Assembly (NCBI GenBank): GCA_021203425.1 | Contig: JAJQBF010000169.1 | Location: forward strand, 1 to 8,621 | Direction: 5' to 3' | DNA: 8,621 bases | Source of the DNA: Clostridiales bacterium | Lineage (GTDB): Bacteria; Bacillota; Clostridia; Lachnospirales; CAG-274 | Shown here: piece by piece, positions 6,427 to 8,621 of the stretch | Layout: the number at the start of each line of letters is the position of its first letter | How positions within the stretch are numbered: the first letter of the stretch is position 1 | Translations under genes and position numbers: made by a program | Notes under the pieces: generated by a model | Database searches by the model: none | Told to the model about the DNA's origin: nothing | The model's input: only the letters and a program-made list of their open reading frames with translations

Positions 6427-8421
6427 GGTACTGTCTAAATCCCAGTTATGTTCGTATGCGTTTTTTGCCGCTGCCTTTAAATCTTCACCAAGCTTCGTTG
6501 CCTGCTCTGAAAGCTGTCCGTAGTATCCGTTGGCATCTTCCGAAAATGAAGAACCAAATTCAGAGTTATTAAACAAAAGGTCAATGTTAAGGCTCAAACT
6601 GTACTGCTTATCCTTAACAGCCTCTTGAAGATTTGCCACATAATCATCAACCGCAGCCATATAATCTTCTTCATTTATTTCACTGCCGAATTGTATCTGA
6701 AAGTTCAGCTTATTCAGCTTTTTGGCAGAGTCGGATACATTTTGAAGGCTTGACTGAAAGTCCTCACAAGCACTTGATACCTCATCAACTTGATTCAACA
6801 AATCCGCACCAAACACGCCTTTGACGATTTCCTCACATTCTTCTGCGGAAAGTGTTATATCTCCGAAGTGTTTAGCGATGTCTGCTTTTTCAAGATGTTT
6901 TTTCCATATAAGTACACCGGCAGCAACCACAGCAATTCCCGTAGCAATCCAGGTCAAAGGACAGGCAAGCAATGAAGTATTGAATGCTGTCTGTGCCACT
7001 GTTGCCAACTTCTGTGCGGTAGATAATCCTTTCATAACTCCGCTTAACTTGCTCACAAAGGTTGAAATTCTTACAGCAATGCTGAAAGCCTTCAAACCCG
7101 CAACAACAGCAGTTCCGGCAATAACAAGTTCCTCAAAATTTCTCACCACAAAGCTGACAATGGGTTTCAGTTTATTGAATGCGTTCTTGCAGAAGTCTAT
7201 GGCTTTAGGAATTTTACTGTCGAGCCAAGCACCGAATTTTTCGGTAGCACCCGGAAGTTGTTCCGAAAACCAACGAACTGCTTTTGTTACATAAGGTTCT
7301 AATTTTGAACCTATTTCAAGCTGAAAATCCTGTGCTGCAGACTGAGCGAGCGACAATGCACCCGATAAGTTGTCAGTCATTGTGTCAGCCATTTTATTCA
7401 AAGCACCGTCGCAGTCACCGAGTTTATTATACAGAGAGTCAAATTCATTTTCTCCGTTATCAAGTGTGTTTGTAAGGCCGCTTAAAAGTGCGTTTAAGGT
7501 GGTAAGCTGTGTTTTGCCGGCAATCATTGTAAGGTAATTATTACACTGTTCTTCTGTCAAGTTCACTGTTGCAGCATCAACTTCTTCAAGAACTGTTGTT
7601 ATACCTTTGAAGTCGCCGTTCGCATTGTATGCAGACACACCGAGTGCCTGCATTGCATCATAGCTTTCACCGGATTTCTTCGTTAAGTTTACTAAAGTAC
7701 TCTGAAGTTTTGTTCCCGCCTCAGATCCTTTAATACCTCTGTTTGCTAAAATACCGAGAAGTGCAGCCGATTCCTGCAAAGGTGTGTTGAATGTTTTAAA
7801 AGTACCGCCCACATTTATGTATGCCTCCTGCATTTGAGTGAGGGTGGTATTTGAATTGTTCTGAGCCGCTGCACAAACATCAAGATAATTTTGCAGCTCG
7901 TCAGTGCCTTTTCCCAAAGCCGACATTGAATCGGTTACAAGGTCAGATGTTGTGGCAAGGTCTGCTCCCGTTGCCTCGCTTGCTCGGAGTATAGGCTCCA
8001 AACCGCTTATACAATCTTCTGTTTCCCAACCTGCCAAAGCTATATATGAAAGGGCATCGGCAGACTCCTGTGCTGTTTTGGTGGTACTTTTTCCGGCATT
8101 CCTCGCCGCCTCTTCGAGTTTTTTATATTCGTCCGAGGTTTGTGCAATACCCTTGATTCCGGCTACATTGGACATACTTTGCTGAAAGTCCTTATATGTA
8201 TTTAATGAAGAAACAGCAAAAGCACTGACAGCCGCTGCTCCCGCAGCACCGAAAGCAACGGCTGTTTTGGCTGCTTTAGCAAGTCCCGAATCAATGGCAT
8301 CCGCAGCGGAAATGCAGTTTTTTAACTGTTCTTTAAAAAGCAATGCTTGTTTTCCGGCAGCTGCCAGCTTGGGAGTAAATTTGTCAGTCAAGTTCAAAAT
8401 AGTATTTATCGTCTTACCCAA
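6424..8421 (-). CDS. Phage tail tape measure protein, N-terminal part (interrupted by TAG)
   Basis: This part has 665 residues from a TTG start chosen by its ribosome site. Tape measure proteins run along the inside of the tail tube, set its length and are released into the host envelope on ejection. The N-terminal 60 residues are helical, followed by an Ala/Gly/Val hydrophobic stretch (about residues 53-72). A TP901/PhageMin_Tail-type core follows (about 78-380), with features such as SNVAGIKG, ALSYIALAGWET and ANRGIKGSEAGTKLQSTLVN. A second hydrophobic segment, WIATGIAVVAAGVLIWKK (about 491-508), is the membrane-like stretch typical of this family, followed by a helical, Glu-rich region. 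The ORF stops at TAG (6426-6424) after DLDST, but the frame continues coding-like beyond it (see the entry for the C-terminal part). A protein ending here would lack the conserved tape measure C terminus. The family assignment is firm; whether this fragment is functional is doubtful. Confidence 0.9.
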   Translation of the reverse strand: MGKTINTILNLTDKFTPKLAAAGKQALLFKEQLKNCISAADAIDSGLAKAAKTAVAFGAAGAAAVSAFAVSSLNTYKDFQQSMSNVAGIKGIAQTSDEYKKLEEAARNAGKSTTKTAQESADALSYIALAGWETEDCISGLEPILRASEATGADLATTSDLVTDSMSALGKGTDELQNYLDVCAAAQNNSNTTLTQMQEAYINVGGTFKTFNTPLQESAALLGILANRGIKGSEAGTKLQSTLVNLTKKSGESYDAMQALGVSAYNANGDFKGITTVLEEVDAATVNLTEEQCNNYLTMIAGKTQLTTLNALLSGLTNTLDNGENEFDSLYNKLGDCDGALNKMADTMTDNLSGALSLAQSAAQDFQLEIGSKLEPYVTKAVRWFSEQLPGATEKFGAWLDSKIPKAIDFCKNAFNKLKPIVSFVVRNFEELVIAGTAVVAGLKAFSIAVRISTFVSKLSGVMKGLSTAQKLATVAQTAFNTSLLACPLTWIATGIAVVAAGVLIWKKHLEKADIAKHFGDITLSAEECEEIVKGVFGADLLNQVDEVSSACEDFQSSLQNVSDSAKKLNKLNFQIQFGSEINEEDYMAAVDDYVANLQEAVKDKQYSLSLNIDLLFNNSEFGSSFSEDANGYYGQLSEQATKLGEDLKAAAKNAYEHNWDLDST

Positions 8422-8566
8422 GTCTGACACCTCCCACAATCTTTAAAATTTCATTAAGTTCCTTATAGTACAACCGCATACTATCACGATAAAATTTTCT
8501 TTCGAGAGGGGAAAGTGAAAGTAAATAATTCGGTTTTATTCCCCTCACAGCATAAAAGGACAGCAT
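8414..8566 (-). CDS. Small 50-aa ORF of the tail assembly chaperone region
   Basis: This 50-residue ORF starts with ATG at 8566 and begins MLSFYAVRGIKPNYLLSLSP, continuing LERKFYRDSMRLYYKELNEI. The pattern FYA-RG--P-YLL-LSPLE--FY--SM is one I recognise from short ORFs that sit directly before tape measure genes in Firmicutes phages, where the equivalent region often encodes the C-terminal part of a two-piece tail assembly chaperone that coats the tape measure. A GGGG ribosome site lies 11 bases upstream, right after the TAA of the preceding gene. Its TAA (8416-8414) lies inside the tape measure gene, giving an 8-base overlap that suggests translational coupling. The upstream gene ends in the same frame, so this is not a simple frameshift extension of the visible stub; a shift further upstream cannot be judged. 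The function is inferred from position and pattern. Confidence 0.72.
   Translation of the reverse strand: MLSFYAVRGIKPNYLLSLSPLERKFYRDSMRLYYKELNEILKIVGGVRLG
8428..8435 (-). promoter_or_regulatory. Ribosome binding site that fixes the tape measure start
   Basis: GGGAGGTG on the minus strand, a near-perfect anti-16S match, lies six bases before a TTG codon at 8421. The reading frame is open further upstream to a TTG at 8439, but that codon lies before this site and has no comparable ribosome site, so 8421 is the better start. Confidence 0.7.
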
Positions 8567-8581
8567 ATTGATATAATCCCC

Positions 8582-8621
8582 TTAGAGTAGACACTTGAAA
8601 TAACAAAAACATTTCAAAACT
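8582..8621 (-). CDS. 3' end of an unidentified gene, cut by the window edge
   Basis: Only the last twelve codons are visible, ending VLKCFCYFKCLL and a TAA at 8584-8582. The stop is fused to a purine-rich ribosome site (TAAGGGG) that serves the next ORF. The same stop-plus-ribosome-site layout occurs at the tape measure/gp10 and sheath/tube junctions, which argues that this is a real gene end. From position just before the tape measure block it would be expected to be the tail assembly chaperone (XkdN-like or gpG-like), but the visible residues do not identify a family. The assignment is inference from context. Confidence 0.35.
   Translation of the reverse strand, partial: VLKCFCYFKCLL

Noticed and set aside
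6821..7294. Plus-strand 157-codon open frame opposite the tape measure gene
   Set aside because: It is fully antisense to a well-supported tape measure region, has no fitting ribosome site and shows no recognisable domain. The same holds for the other plus-strand frames at 103-348, 1599-1811, 2577-2846, 4318-4584 and 7904-8185.
6391..8421. Reassignment of TAG and TAA to glutamine across the whole element
   Set aside because: Other genes in the window end at TAG (terminator, small protein), TAA (sheath, tube, small 50-aa ORF, tape measure end) and TGA (gp10-like, DUF2577, DUF2634, hub, DUF2313), each next to a properly placed following start. All three stops are therefore in normal use. Context-specific readthrough is not excluded.
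8437..8439. TTG at 8439 as the tape measure start
   Set aside because: It precedes the strong GGGAGGTG site, which is placed six bases before the TTG at 8421. No ribosome site serves 8439.
1..8621. tRNA genes, CRISPR arrays, insertion sequences, attachment sites or large repeats
   Set aside because: None was seen on reading both strands; nearly all of the window is occupied by overlapping tail genes.

Overview
The window is one block of eleven or so tightly packed, co-oriented genes on the minus strand, so it reads from base 8621 down to base 1. It encodes the tail of a contractile-tailed (myovirus-type) phage, prophage or PBSX-like element. The moderate-to-low GC, strong GGAGG-type ribosome sites, frequent TTG and GTG starts, and protein families of the Bacillus subtilis PBSX (xkd) type point to a Firmicutes host, most likely a gut clostridium. 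The host assignment is inference from sequence style. No integrase, lysis, head or replication gene is present.

Layout in reading order: the end of an unidentified gene (8621-8582); a 50-residue conserved-looking ORF of the tail-assembly-chaperone region (8566-8414); a tape measure gene (8421-5221) split by two in-frame stops; an HK97-gp10/XkdI-like neck protein (5209-4787); an XkdJ-like tail terminator (4775-4287); a small lysine-rich protein (4294-4088); the tail sheath (4109-2685); the tail tube (2671-2243); DUF2577/XkdR-like (2250-1918); DUF2634/XkdS-like (1916-1476); XkdQ-like hub (1483-479); and a DUF2313/XkdU-like baseplate protein (476-63). Genes overlap or are separated by a few bases, and several stop codons are fused to the next ribosome site (TAAGGAG). 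This implies one translationally coupled late operon. No promoter or terminator is evident inside it.

Together these genes would build the neck and tail completion (gp10-like, terminator), the contractile sheath around the tube, the tape measure that sets tail length, and part of the baseplate (hub, gp25-like wedge, DUF2577, DUF2313).

Three things stand out. First, the sheath carries about 115 extra residues near its N terminus that look like the carbohydrate-binding-type beta-sandwich attached to secreted pectate lyases. Second, the tape measure reading frame is interrupted by TAG and TAA eleven codons apart, although the same frame stays open and tape-measure-like on both sides. Third, the gene order is permuted against the usual order: tape measure before neck and sheath, hub after XkdR/XkdS, and no room for a baseplate J protein or a LysM protein.
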